This document shows positions 1 to 12,362 of a stretch of 64,000 bases of DNA, piece by piece (position 1 is the stretch's first letter; each line of letters opens with the position of its first letter). The DNA is taken from the NCBI GenBank assembly GCA_910589415.1, contig OU342635.1, forward strand, positions 41,070,929 to 41,134,928. Direction: 5' to 3'. Position numbers and translations under genes: made by a program. Source of the stretch: Malachius bipustulatus (Eukaryota > Arthropoda > Insecta > Coleoptera > Melyridae). The notes under the pieces are model-generated. The model was not told the DNA's origin. It ran no database searches and saw only the letters and a list, made by a program, of their open reading frames with translations.

Positions 1-1459
1 TAGGGTCCCTCTTTGACATTTGCCATTTGTAATTTGTATAGGCAATCTGGGTCTGTTGGTCCGTCAAAGAGTGTGAACCGAACTTCTTCATATCCTTAAG
101 GGAATATTTTTCGTTATTTTCCGCTCGGTCTAACAAATCAAGACAAAAAAAGTGACGTGGCAGCTACCAAAATCCAGAAATAAGAAAGATCAGGAAGTAC
201 ACTAGCCTGACAAACTAATCAATCAGGGTCAAATAATTTATCGATCATTATTTTATTGAACACAATTCTGTTTCTCAACAATGTTTGCAGGACTATATGT
301 AAGAATTCAAAGATAAATCACCATCAAGAAGTGTACTTCCCCGAGTGACATATTAGAGTTTATTTGTGACCAAAACAAAAGTAACATTTTAGAAATTTCG
401 ATTTTAGATTTTTACCAGTTTGTCTTGGATTAGTTGCAGTGTCTAAATTTTCTAAAACCGCAATACGGTGTACATAAATAGGTGGTAGGTATACAAAATT
501 AATTGTTGACTTAAATATAGAAAACAAAGCATCTTCGGTAGGACTTACAGATAAACAAACAGTAATCACCCCTTCATAAATAAGCGCAGAAGTAGGTATA
601 ATAAGTTTAAGTGGAAATGAGAAAATGAGACTTTTATGTTACAAAGGGCCGTAGGTAGTCCCAACTCCTAATACAATTTCAGGTTTCGGTAGGTACTTTA
701 ATGAAATTTAATACGCTTTCATGAATTAGGTAATTAGTGTTGTATGTTGCGTTGGTAGGTTGAAGTTGGTGTTGGTAGATACGTACCTATATATATGACT
801 CTAAAAAACAAACTCTATTTTTAACTTTAAAATAATCTACTTCAACTTTCAACGTGTGAGTTTTTGCAAAAAGCTTCACCATCACCGCTGCTACCTACTC
901 TTTTCCTACCTATACCTTCCCAGTAATTTCCTTTTTTTTTTAATTAATTAAACTAAACCGCATATTAGGTCAGATGTCTAAAAGTTAGTGAGAACTACTC
1001 TTAGCCACAACATAAACTCAGGACCGGCTCTATTATTGCGCAGTCGAAAATAAGCAACAATGAAAAGCTTCTAGAGATTACGTTAGAGTTTAATATCGCA
1101 AAGCTCCTTCAAAGTCCCATCATTGTTCCATTATTAATTAGAGAAGGGAAAACTTAGAGGATGAATGTTAAGTTTACGCTAGGGCCTAGGTCAATATCTC
1201 TATCAAAGGGCATTGAAGTTCGCGTAAGTAATCCCTTAATACGCGTCATTTAATCAACTTTGTTTGCAATTTACATACCGCACATACATGACTTCACACT
1301 CCATCTTGAGTTGCAAAGGCCACCAGCAATACACTAAACCAAACCGACCAAACCGTCCATTCTCCAGTTGATAGATTCTAGAATTTTATACAGCTGACAG
1401 CTTTGACAACACGTAAAGATTAAAGAAAAAAATTAACGCACGTGTCTCTATTGTTGCAG
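1..1459. other. 5' flank of GPB5, no gene seen
   Basis: This AT-rich non-coding stretch has no convincing reading frame. A pyrimidine-rich tract ending in CAG at 1457-1459 looks like a 3' splice site, so the GPB5 transcript probably has an upstream untranslated exon somewhere in or beyond this interval. No core promoter could be assigned with confidence. Confidence 0.5.
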
Positions 1460-1464
1460 GGACA

Positions 1465-4400
1465 ATGATTAGACTCGCCGCGGGTCTGTGCCTGTTGGTG
1501 GCGACAATTCTAAGGATGTGTGAAACCCAGAGCATCATCGAAGCGGCTGCAAGCGACCCCCTGGACACGGACAGCACTCTGGATTGTCACCGAAGAGTTT
1601 ACACCTATCGCGTTACCCAGACCGACGAGAACGGGAAACAGTGCTGGGACACGCTTTCGGTGCTCGCTTGCTGGGGACGGTGTGATTCTAACGAGGTAAG
1701 TTGTTTTATGGCTTACAATTACAAGTCTCTTTTCAAGACTTCATTAATCACATTCACAAGAAATCTCATGTCTTTGGTAACACCTAAGTATCTAAGTGTC
1801 CTAAATGCGTGTCCTAAATAAGTATCCTAGCATTATTTCAATGCCAGTGTACTGTTACAGGTCTTGTTGATAAGCATTTATTGTTTAGCTATTGCGATGT
1901 CAATTTGCCAACACCACTCGTTTTATAAACAGACAAGTTTATGAATTAAGTCTGGAAAGTTTTATTACTGAAATTTTAGCACTGGCCCATTACACAACGA
2001 ATAGCCACGAAATAATTAAGGCGAGCTGTAGTTCAAGCGAAGATGCGAAACGTGGTGATGAATTTTACGAAATGTCCACACAACACACAAGTGAAAAATA
2101 GTATAAAATCAAATTATCAATTTAAACATTACGGCTAACATCAAACCTGTATGTCGTCACGATATCCCTATTGAACTGTGGAAGAGGCTCCGTGGAGTGG
2201 ACTCACCTCACTGATACCTCTCTTCAACGGCAGCTTGAGCGATTCTACAGTGTGACACATTTGTTCTTGAAACACCCTGTAGAATCTTAATTTATGGTGC
2301 GATTTTAAAGAAATTTCTTTTAAATCATACAGCTTGATAAACTATATTTTGGGAGCAAAAAGCGTCTTATTCCTACAAAATCCAAGGCCTACTAGATCAG
2401 TGTTTACTTGTAAAATCTCAAAAATTCATATTAGCGATTTTTTTAGAAAAAAACTGTGCACGCTACTGGATTCACCAGCCCTCAAAACGGTACTGTACTA
2501 AATTTTATTGGAAATGTCAGAGTAATAAGGATATTGCAGTTATTTTAGAAATTCATAATAGAACTCCGAATTTTCATTAATTTATTCGAAAAGGTCAAGA
2601 GAGACAAAATAGAAATTGTACGTCTAGTTGGTGATAATGTAGGTACTTTAATTTTTTAATTATAATTTTTTATTTATTTTTTTTTTTATTTTTTTTTATT
2701 TTTTTTTTAATTTTTTTTTACTTTTTTTAATTTTAATTTTTACTTATGATAGCTTTTGACCTTTTTCAAATAAATTTATGAAAATTCAGAGTATTACTAT
2801 GAATTTCTAAAATAACTACAGATCATTTTTACTCTCGACATTTTCAATAAAATTTAGAACAGTACCGTTTTGAGGGCCGGTGAATCCCGTGGCGTGCCCA
2901 GTTTTTTTCTAAAAAAATCGCTAATATGAATTTTTGAGATTTTACAAGTAAACACTGATCTAGTAGGCCCTGGATTTTGTAGGAATGAGACGCTTTTTGC
3001 TCCCAAAATATAGTTTATCAAGCTCTATGATTTAAAAGAAATTTCTTTAAAATCGCACCATAAATTAAGATTCTACAGGGTGTTTCAAGAACAAATGGGT
3101 CACACTGTATATCCGACTATTTGAGAAGAAGTTACCAGGTTCCATTCTTGGCAAAAATTTGACATTTTTGAATGACGGTAGTGAAACTTTGGTCAAAAAG
3201 CCTTACTTTCGTAACAAATGTAACAAATCTGCAATAGACATAACATTATGTTCAGCAGAGATAGCTCATAGGATTGATTGGGAAGTAAAAAATGAATCTC
3301 TTTGTTCTAATCACTACTTGGTCTCTTTCTCGATATTAGGCATTGACTGTTATAATGCTAACGGACAACAAAGTGGCGGTAAATTTTCTACTCCCAAATA
3401 TAATTTAACAAAAGCCAATTGGACGCTATTTTCTGAAATTATGACAGAACTTACAGATCAAGGGAATAATATCACTTATGACGCCTTAATATCAAATATA
3501 AAATTAGCCTGTGAACAATCGATTCCAAAAAAGAAAAAAGCGTTCAATAAAAAATTTAATAAAATCTGGTGGGGTAAAGATTGTGAAACTGTGATTAAAC
3601 AAAGAGAGGAAGCCTTTAGGGAATACAAGAGGAACGCCTCCCTGCAAAATTATGTCAACTACAACCGATTGTCAGCCCTGGTAAAGAGAACCGTCCTAGA
3701 AAGTAAACGAAAAACTTGGAAGCAATTCTGTCAACAGTTAAATAGAACCACTCCAATCAAAACAATATGGAGAAACATAAGAAAAATCAACAATATATCA
3801 TCTGAACATTGTCATAAGGTAAATTATGGAGAATGGACAGGAGGATTTTTATCACAATTGGCTCCTGCATGGGCAGAAGAATTCCACGCGATAAATGTTC
3901 AACACAACTCTGGAAACCATCAACTGGAAAAGGAGTTCACTTACAATGAATTAGAGAAAGCATTGAAGAATAACAGTAATACATCCCCTGGCTTTGATGG
4001 AATCCATTATCCTATGTTGACTAAACTTTCAGACACCACAAAGCACCAACTACTCCATATATTGAATAACTTATGGAGCAAGATCGAAATACCGCCATCA
4101 TGGAGAGAATATGTAATAGTTCCACTACTGAAACCTAAAAAAGATCCTAGCTCTGCCTCATCCTATAGAGCCATTTCCCTAGCTTCTTGTATCTTAAAGA
4201 CATTTGAATGAATGCTAAAAAAACCGACTGATGCCGTGGTTGGAATCTAATAGAAAGTTATCGCAAAATCAATTTGGATATCGGAAGGGCATGGGAACTA
4301 CAGAAAATATTGCTACCATAGTAACAGACATAAACACAGCATTCTCCACAAATAAATCTACTGTAGCTCTATTTCTCGACATACAAGGCGCTTATGATAA

Positions 4401-7400
4401 CGTCAATCTCAGCATCCTCTTAGACAAAATGATTAAAATTGGGCTACCGTCTGCATTGTCACATAAAATTGTTCACCTATACACTAACAGAGTTCTATAC
4501 CTACGAATAGGCGAGCAATATTATGAGCCTCGTACCTCAAATACAGGGATTCCCCAAGGCAGTATTTTAAGCCCCTTGCTTTATTTAATATACACCACAG
4601 ATTTAACAACATGTTTGAGTGGGAATTGCGGAGTATTAAAATTTGCTGATGATGTATGCTTATATAAGAGTGACAGAGATATAAGAGAAGCAACAAATAA
4701 ATTAGATACAGACCTAATAAATCTAAGACGATGGACTGAAGAAAATAATCTAAATATATCGGAATCCAAATCAAAAGTGGTTATATTTACTAGAAAAACC
4801 AAAAATATTCCAGTGAAGGTCCTTCTAGGAGGGCACGAATTTGAAGTCAACAAAACTATCAATTATTTGGGAGTTATATTGGATCAGAAATTACTATGGC
4901 GCCACCACATAGAGAAAACTATATCTAAAACAGAGAAAGGTATTAACATCCTCAGATCAGTTACTCATTCAAGATGGGGATCCGACCCAGAGGTCGCATT
5001 GTTAATTTACAGGACATTCATCCGTTCGACAATTGACTATGGTTGTGTTTTCTATGATCAAGCCAGCGAGACACACCTGAAAAAGATTAGCATAGTGCAA
5101 AATAAATGCCTCAAACTATGTATCGGAGCGATGAATAGTACTCCAACGAATAATCTACTCGCCGAATGCGCTGAACTACCCCTAAAATTTAGAAGAAAAA
5201 AACTAAGCGAACGCCTCATCCTAAAAATTTTTGCTAAGAACAGCCAACTGACATCCAAAATACACGCACTATTCATTCTTAATCTGTCAAGCAGCTACTG
5301 GGTTAATAAGAAATCACCGCCACTTGTTATAGCCTATGAGAAGACGGTCGTCAACTTTCAGAATTCTATCCACAGGCAATCAATAGAACCGATCTTCCTA
5401 ATCGACTTTTCGAACTTGGAAATAGAAACCCATTATTTGAGAGACTACTCCGAGTTCCCCGCAAACATGAGAAACGCAATGTTTCATGCTGATGTAGACC
5501 TATTATTCCCTAAATATCACTGTATTTACACTGATGGTTCAAAAAGCTCAGATGGAGTAGGCTGTGCAGTTTTCAACCCTCAAAATAATCTAGCTCGTCA
5601 AATCCAACTAAACTCGAAATTCACAATATACTCTGCGGAAATGATTGGAATTCTCACTGCATTAGATATGGCACGGAATATTGACAACGATATAGTCATA
5701 CTTACAGATAGTAAGAGTGCAGTTGACAAATTACGAAACCTCAAACCCACGTCGAAGTGTAATCACTTGATAGCTAAGATTTGCAAACACTTTGAAGAGT
5801 CACAACATAGAGGGAAAAAAATAGCAATAGCCTGGATAAAAGCTCACTGTGGTATTAAAAATAATGAAATGGTTGACAACTTGGCAAAAAAAGCACTGCG
5901 GGTCGGTATTTCTGCGGAGTACAAAGTTCCTTATGAAGACTTCTTTCAGGAAATTTCAGCGAATATAAATAGGGATTGGCATCAGGAATACAGGACTGAA
6001 AGAAAAGGCAGATACTACCAGCAAATTCAGAACGAGCCCTCAAACGAAACTTGGTTTAAAAAGGTTAAAATGAACAGGAATCAAATCTCCGCACTATGTA
6101 GGTTAAGATTTAACCATGGATTATTTCCTAGTCACCTATATAAAATTAATCTTGCCACCACTCCTAATTGTACTTGTGGTGAATTGGGAGACTTGGAGCA
6201 TATTTTCTTCCGGTGTAACGATAACCAAATTAATATTGATACCTTTATAAGTCAAATTTACACAGCAGAGTTACAGTATCCTTTAGTAGGTCTCCCAAAT
6301 CTGCTTCAAACTCAAAATACTAACATTTATAGCATAATTTGGTCACATATTTGTAAGTCCAATTTAAATATCTAGTATGAAATAATTGTCACAATCAAAA
6401 ATTGTAATTCAAACGAATCTATGTAATTGCTGATCGAAAAAAAAAAGAAAAAAAGGAAAAATTGTTGAGAAAAAATATATAATAAAAAAAAAAAATACAA
6501 AAAAAAAATACAAAACAAAAAAAAAACACAAAAATAAAAAAAAATAAATAAATAAAAGATCACAAATACTTCTATGACTTCTATATTTAAAAGAGGAAAA
6601 TAAATAAGTACAAGGAAAAAAAGGAAAGAAACGGAAAAAAAGGAAAAATAGAAAAAAAAAATTGAAAAATTAAGAAAGGAAAAAAATAGATAAGGAAAAA
6701 CAAAAGCAAAAAAATCGCATTTAAACCTATCACTAGACTAAATAGTGTCACTAATTATGTTAGTTATTTTAGTTATGTCTAAATTTAGAATTTAAGAGAA
6801 AGATTCGAGGGAGATCAATAGGGTAACAGAACAAAAGAGATATAAACGAGAATAAAATAGATAGATTGAGCCTAAAGGGTGAAAGTGTGCGAATGGGATC
6901 ATCTCCCGCAGCCAAATGAACTTCAGACATACATACATACATACATTCTATTCAATCCACTGTAACGCATTTACGGCGTTAAAGTTTATTTACGCATAAC
7001 CTTCCTCGAGCTAAAATTCCTAGCGACCTTTTCCCTCAAAGTTCGCGTATAAATTCACGGACCCTTTGGCTGTGACAGAAAGCATAATTTGATAGTGTGT
7101 CGCACGCATACAAAGTTATGATGTTGGAAGTCAAAAATGATGATGTGGAAGTAGTAGGAGAGAGACGCAGTGAAATCCGGCGATTTGATACGTGTACCTA
7201 GGACGCGAGCTGGAAGAGGAAAGCGTCTGCAGGCCCAAGAGCGAGACGGAAGGACGCGTGTTCTACGACGCGAAAAGCTCACCTGTATCTACCTGACCTT
7301 AATCTATCTTTTTATCTTTTCCGGTACCTGTATCATTTTAAACAAAAGCACAACAGCTTCCAACAATTTACCTTGACGAAATTCGAGTTTGAAACCTAAA

Positions 7401-9510
7401 ACCAACGAGTGTTTTGGCCGTTTCGAGAAACTGGTTTTTTAGTAACTACCTGTAACCACGACGCCATTATGAGTCTTTCTTCACCGTTAGTGAAAAATTC
7501 GAACAAGAGTGTCTCCGGCAAATTATTATCTTCAATCACCTTATTAGACTTTCCGGTAGTAACCGACCTCCACATCGAACTTTTCGTGGTGAACCGCACA
7601 AATACAGGTTGGATGAAGTGGAGAGAACTGTCTGAATGGCTGGGCGATCAAAAAGTGCCTGTAAAATCAAGCTTCCATCTATGGAGAAGAATGCTGGTCA
7701 CTTATAAGCAACATGAAACTGTTCATCTTCAAACCACTGAAAAAGCGACTGCTTAGGGGGGAAGAAGGAATAAGCCTGTTGATCAAAGTTGGAAACAACT
7801 TCAAGGTAGTTGAGGACTTGACTTGAGGAAAAGCTGTTGGAGAGTCGACTAAAATGGAACGGTTATGTCATGATGAGAAGGACCGAGGACCATTTCTGCT
7901 CCAAACTTGAGAAACGGATCACAGGGTCGGGAAAGCTCCGATTGACATGGAAGAAGGCTGCAGAGGTCGACATGAAAAAGATCCAGACGACCTTAGGGCA
8001 GAATGACCTGGTGAAAATTGATTAGAAGATCCGACCCCAAATTATCTGGAAAAAAGGCTTAGCAAGGAGAGAAATCTGTATCTTAATAACGATTATCACT
8101 TAAGTATAGTGGAACAAAAAATATAAAATTTGGCAACTTAGGAGGTTAAGATTTAAAAAATATAATTTTTAATAAAAGCTACTTCAAACAGGGTGTGTCA
8201 TGATTTGAAGCAAAATAATCGACTGCTCTTGCGTATGAAAATAAAATCGAAAGCTTCCTGCCAAAAGGGCAAATCCACAAAAATCACTACGGGCACCTCC
8301 TGAAAAAGCTTGTTTTGGTTGATACGCCGTTTCTGGTAGGGAAACCTCGAAACAATAAAAAAATGAACATGAGGTTAATGATCAAAGTTTCTCTTGTCAT
8401 CAGAGAAATCAAGTTTTCCTCCAAACACCCCGTAGGTATAAATAATGTTCCATTACACAAGTTAAATGTGGCATGAAAGATCCTGCCCGTTTGAGTCGAG
8501 GATATTCCCAAACCATGCCCAGACAATTAAAACAAAACATGTTTATATATCCTCCCCGGAGATGCTTCCAAATCCAAAACTGTTGAAATGAGAAAGCGTG
8601 AAGGTTTCCCCCGTAATAAGACAAAATAAACAGCGGGGGTTGGTGTTGTTGAATGGGGAACGGGCATTGCCTTCCGAATTACCTCCTGGGGAGGCGATAT
8701 TATGCAAGAAGCATAAACAATAAGAGTGGAAGTCGTCATCGACGTTCCCGACTATAAGTTGAACTATTAAATCACCCTGTCGGGGGTAGGATTTTACGAT
8801 TAATAAAACGGTAATAGTGATTTTTATTGGCGAGGAAACAGGCAACATTTATATTGATGACAATACGGTTTCCAATAATTCATATAATGTGTGATGAATT
8901 TCATTTACGTTCGATGTCGTGGCGGATTGGATGAGGTATAAAAATGAAAATAAATCACCGTATATCTTGATTTGTGGTGATTGTGATGGGGAATCACGTT
9001 GCGGTACTGATACTAAATACTAATGGCCCCCGTAAATATGTATGGGTTTAAAACATCTCGAATTCATCTTGAAAATGGGAACAAATAAACACCCACCTAT
9101 TTTATTATCATCCTCGATTTACATTCAAGTTATTTCAAAACTTTTACCCCAAAGAAATTTCTCTCGGGGAATCCCACTATCTCATTTGACACTTTACTGT
9201 TATAGAAAAGTATTTTTTCTGATTCTGACTGATTCTAACCGATAATTTTCTTTTGTTTCAGATCTCAGACTGGCGCTTCCCGTACAAGAAGTCCTACCAT
9301 CCGGTGTGCGTCCATTACGGAAGGAACCGCAACGTGGTGCAATTGCGGCACTGCGAGGACGGCGCCCTACCCTCCGCAGCCCGTTACGAGTACCTCGAGG
9401 CCGATGGATGCAAGTGTCAGCTCTGCTCGTCCTCAGACACCAGCTGCGAAGGATTGAGGTATCGTCCCCATAGATCCCAGCCATCTTCGATGGGATGGAG
9501 GATGAAGTGA
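1465..9510 (+). CDS. GPB5: Glycoprotein hormone beta-5 subunit (thyrostimulin beta), two coding exons
   Basis: Coding exons are 1465-1695 and 9262-9510, joined in phase 0 by a GT-AG intron (GTAAGT donor at 1696, TTTGTTTCAG acceptor ending at 9261), giving 159 aa. Residues 1-23 form a hydrophobic signal peptide. The mature part has ten cysteines, the number expected for five disulfides. They include the cystine-knot signature CWGRC near the end of exon 1 and a closing CKC in exon 2. The WRFPY and YHPVCVHYGR segments match my memory of insect GPB5. In the family, GPB5 pairs with GPA2 and the secreted heterodimer signals through the LGR1-type receptor, in insects mainly linked to gut and excretory water and ion balance. 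The intron is 7,566 bp and swollen by transposons. An acceptor-like CAG six bases before the ATG implies a 5' UTR intron. No frame damage was seen. Confidence 0.93.
1862..2100 (+). repeat. Dispersed repeat in GPB5 intron
   Basis: Sequence around TTGTTGATAAGCATTTATTG, followed by a TTTTATAAACAGACAAGTTT-like stretch, recurs near 21255-21345 at the left edge of the OR duplication. The copies are diverged. It holds a short open frame (1892-2098) with no recognisable domain, which I treat as chance. The element type is unknown. Confidence 0.5.
2246..3109. mobile_element. Foldback MITE with TA target duplication
   Basis: The left arm (from CAGTGTGACAC at 2248) is repeated in inverted orientation ending GGTCACACTG at 3107. 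Arms of about 290 bp flank a T-rich core near 2640-2750. A TA dinucleotide lies at each border (2246-2247 and 3108-3109), the target duplication expected of Tc1/mariner-type MITEs. It has no coding capacity. An internal ACACCCTGTAGAATC block sits about 25 bp inside each end. The terminus resembles that of the element at 33732-34561. Confidence 0.85.
3111..6375 (+). pseudogene. Non-LTR retrotransposon ORF2: endonuclease end, RT, RNase H; broken
   Basis: The frame is open from the border of the preceding MITE. Its first ~100 residues are the end of an APE-type endonuclease (SAIDITLCS, then SNHYLVSF, where the family has SDH). The reverse transcriptase follows, with FLDIQGAYDN, GIPQGSILSP and the catalytic FADD near 4640. 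RNase H follows from about 5520 (YTDGSKS, SAEM, LTDSKSA, WIKAHCG then NEMVDNLAKKA). A Cys-His knuckle of the type CTCGELGDLEHIFFRC closes it near 6170-6215. RNase H after RT places it in the I/R1/LOA-like group. A TGA at 4209-4211 and an adjacent frameshift before 4231 break the frame inside the RT, and the 5' part of the endonuclease and any ORF1 are missing. It lies in the GPB5 intron in the gene's orientation. Confidence 0.9.
6376..6946 (+). repeat. LINE 3' UTR: A-rich low-complexity tract and (CATA)n tail
   Basis: An extended A-rich stretch (about 6430-6720) lies downstream of the RNase H ORF. It is followed by a unique tail ending in an ACATACATACATACATTC microsatellite at about 6928-6947, which I take as the element's 3' end. 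Apparent minus-strand reading frames here are only homopolymer translation. Confidence 0.6.
6947..7830. other. Intronic stretch, nothing assigned
   Basis: Part of the GPB5 intron. It has short open frames on both strands (7409-7756 plus, 7396-7599 minus) with no domain I can recognise. I do not call a gene. Confidence 0.4.
7831..8065 (+). pseudogene. LINE reverse transcriptase C-terminal remnant
   Basis: Translation around 7837-8022 gives RLKWNGYVMMRRTEDHFCSK, followed by a basic stretch ending LTWKKAAEVDMKKIQTT. This resembles the common C-terminus of insect LINE polyproteins (RLRWYGHVxRR then WKDxVExDMK). There is no catalytic domain, and the upstream frame is broken. It is an old fossil in the GPB5 intron. 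Confidence 0.5.
8066..9261. other. Distal GPB5 intron, no element recognised
   Basis: Unique-looking sequence runs up to the exon 2 acceptor at 9260-9261. Overlapping minus-strand frames at 8287-8848 lack domain features and are probably chance. A CAGGGTGTGTCATGATTTG stub near 8191 resembles MITE termini seen elsewhere in the window. Confidence 0.4.
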
Positions 9511-9848
9511 AATGAATTGGTCGTAGGTTCGTGAGTCTTCTTCTTTTATTGTTTGGTTGCAGTCGACTTAATTTTGATATTTTGGTTCTCATTGTTTTTG
9601 TCGTGTCGTTTTTATTTGCGTTAATTTACTACCTTGTTATCGGGATCATTTTAAAGGTACAGGTGGCTAGTATTAGTAAGTAATGGTCAATAGTGAAATG
9701 TGTAAGATTCTTGTTGTTTTGGAAATATTACAATCTGACTTTACTGATGGCTTTCATAAAATTTTGTAAAAAAAGATCCAGGGTGATAATTAAAGTGGAT
9801 TTCTCTAATTCATTTGTGTAATCAAATGTACCTCAAAATGCAGAAACA

Positions 9849-10400
9849 CTTTTTCTACGTCCCAATTCACTTCATACTTGTCACTTTTTCCTGTCTAAAC
9901 ACTCAGTACTAAACACAGTTGAAGCTCTTTTCTGGTTCACTTGCAAATTTTACTTTTTTCTCTCTTTATCTTTCTCTCTCTCTCTTTTTATTCTTTCTTT
10001 TTCCATTGATTCATTCTTTCTCACTTTATCATTAGATATCTTGACGCTTGTCTCTAACTCTAATGACTTCACTAACTGAACTGACTCACTAACTCATTTG
10101 CGCTTACGGGCGCGATCCTTATATGCATGACAGACCTCTAGAAACATCAAAGAACACTCTCATGCTAGAGAACTGTCGCGAACAACTGCACATCTACAAA
10201 ATACAGAATATTCCATATAACCATAGTTCACTCTAGAGTCACAGTCCATATTTTATCTTTTCTACGTCCCAATTCACTTCACACTTGTCACTTTTTCCTG
10301 TCTAAACACTCAGTACTAAACACAGCTAAAGCTCTAACGTCAACTGTCATGTGAAGGAACTGACGCGAACAACTGCACATCTCCAAAATATAGAATATTC
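9849..10400. repeat. Local direct duplication
   Basis: A block beginning CTACGTCCCAATTCACTTCA occurs at about 9855 and again at about 10261, each followed by CTTGTCACTTTTTCCTGTCT. The AACTGCACATCT...AATATTCCAT segment also recurs at about 10184 and 10372. The spacing is about 400 bp, then about 190 bp. A pyrimidine-rich (TC)n tract lies between them. It may be a tandem MITE or SINE remnant, but I could not assign a class. Confidence 0.65.
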
Positions 10401-12362
10401 CATTTGACCATAAACTACAACATTTTCGCTTGACAATATAACACTTAGGTGTTAGCTAATAATGACACTTCAACATTTTTATTCTGTCATTTAATAAACC
10501 ACACATCAGCTCGATAATTTTCCTTTGAGAAAAAAAATTAAGAAAAAATTAATTTGTGTTTTATGTCAAATTCTTTAGTAATATGTCAACGGGTAAAATG
10601 TTTAATTGTCAAAATGTCAACTGTACGAAATTTATTTATTAGGTGGCTATCGCGAAAACGGTAATTTTTTAAACCGATTTGACACATATCCCATTCGGCT
10701 GAGAATTTAAAGGGGAACTATAAACATCCTCGCCGGCACACAAACGTCAAAATTGAAAGAAAACGACCTCATTTTTGTATAGGTTATTAACTTCTTCTTC
10801 TTCTATTTTCTTCGTTTGGTACACCCTTGTGCATACAGCTAACCGCAAGTGTTTCCATGATTTGGCCAGATTTTGATATCCTGGCAATTAAACACATGAA
10901 CCGCCCCCATGCCCCATGACCCAACTTGAAATGTTGAAATTGACAAAGACTGCACCCTGTCATCTTTGACATTTGACGCATCAGTTTTACGTCAAAAAGC
11001 ATTAAAATTGCAGGTGGGGGGTCATTCTTATAAACGTCCTCACTAATAAATTAACTTTAATGTACCAACAAGATGCTAATATGCGAAAATGTTAAAAAAA
11101 AAGAAGACGCGACGAAAAGTGTTGAAAAATATTAAAATGAAGCGTTACAAAGTAAGGTCGTAACATTTCTTATATTTTACTATGACTATGAACCATTTCT
11201 TACGGACCACTCTGTATATCTTATAAAAATTTTAAGGTATGTTTTTATGTCAGAGTGTGCCAGTAAGTTTAGTACTATAATATATTTCGATTTGGTTACA
11301 AAAAATGTACTTAGTCAAATTACAGTGACAGGGATGTCAATAATTTATTTATTTTTTCTCAGGAGCATAATTAGGGGATTGAAGTTATAAAAAAATTCAT
11401 AATTTACTAATTGTAACGGAAGGAGGATGAAAAGTTTCTCTAAATCTGAAAAATAATTTTTTTTTTTTTTATACTCCTCTCAAAATTTTTTTTAATTATT
11501 TTTGCTTGTTTCATTATTAAATAGACGTATTTCCCCCGAATTTAGTAAAAATAAATGATTTTTTTATATTTTAAATGAATCGTTAAGCTTGTTTTGTTTA
11601 GGCTGGAAAACAAGCTTATCGATATTTTTTGTTTTTATTTTAACAAATCTGTTTGCAACAAAAGCTATGTTAAAGAAAAATCAAAAATATTATTTAGGTA
11701 TTTATTAATTTTATATCTCTTATAATAACATATTAATTAACATAAGTATATACTTATAAACCTATTTACATCTGAAAATAATTTATGTATATAATTTTAA
11801 CCCAAATAAATTATTTATGAATAGCTTTTGTGGTTTTATTTCAGGAAATTTTACGTTTAATGATCATTTTTACATACATAAAAAAGGAGAAAAAATACCA
11901 GTTTATTTTATTTTTTACCTGGCATCTATAAAAAAATCTTATTAAAAAAGCTTGCGAAACTTTCAACTAAGTACGTATAACTATAAACGTACAGTATTAT
12001 TTGTATTATACCTACAGGGTGATTACTCATAACTCACCCGGCACTTTTATTAAAAGCATTCAACCCAAATAATTAATTTTAAATGAAATTGAAGGCCAAA
12101 ATATTTCTATCATGTTTTTACCTAATAATCCTGCACAAAAAAATAACTGTGAAATTATATTAAAATCTAAATTCATGAACTTGACCAATTGGGAACGATT
12201 ATCTTGATAAAAAGTACTCAAACAAAATAATTTTTTTTTAATTTTTCTTTAGTATGTTCTATTATAGTTATATAGTGTTCTTATTTAGAGTGTTCTTTTA
12301 GTTTTCATGTATTATTTTGTCACATTTAAGGTTCCGTATCATCAAAAATAATAATAATAACA
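10401..12362. other. No gene seen
   Basis: AT-rich non-coding sequence about 2 kb long. The only visible mark is a CTACAGGGTGATTACTCATA stub near 12011, like one end of the CAGGGTG-type MITEs in this genome. No matching inverted end was found nearby. Confidence 0.4.

Noticed and set aside
1892..2101. Short frame after GPB5 exon 1, considered as an extra exon
   Set aside because: It overlaps a dispersed repeat found again near 21.3 kb, and the GPB5 exons already join in phase without it.
4484..5276. Minus-strand frames opposite the LINE RT
   Set aside because: They are shadows of the RT coding strand with no independent features.
7396..7756. Overlapping frames on both strands, briefly considered as a pogo-type transposase piece
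   Set aside because: No DDE or helix-turn-helix motif could be found, and the resemblance was limited to a few residues.
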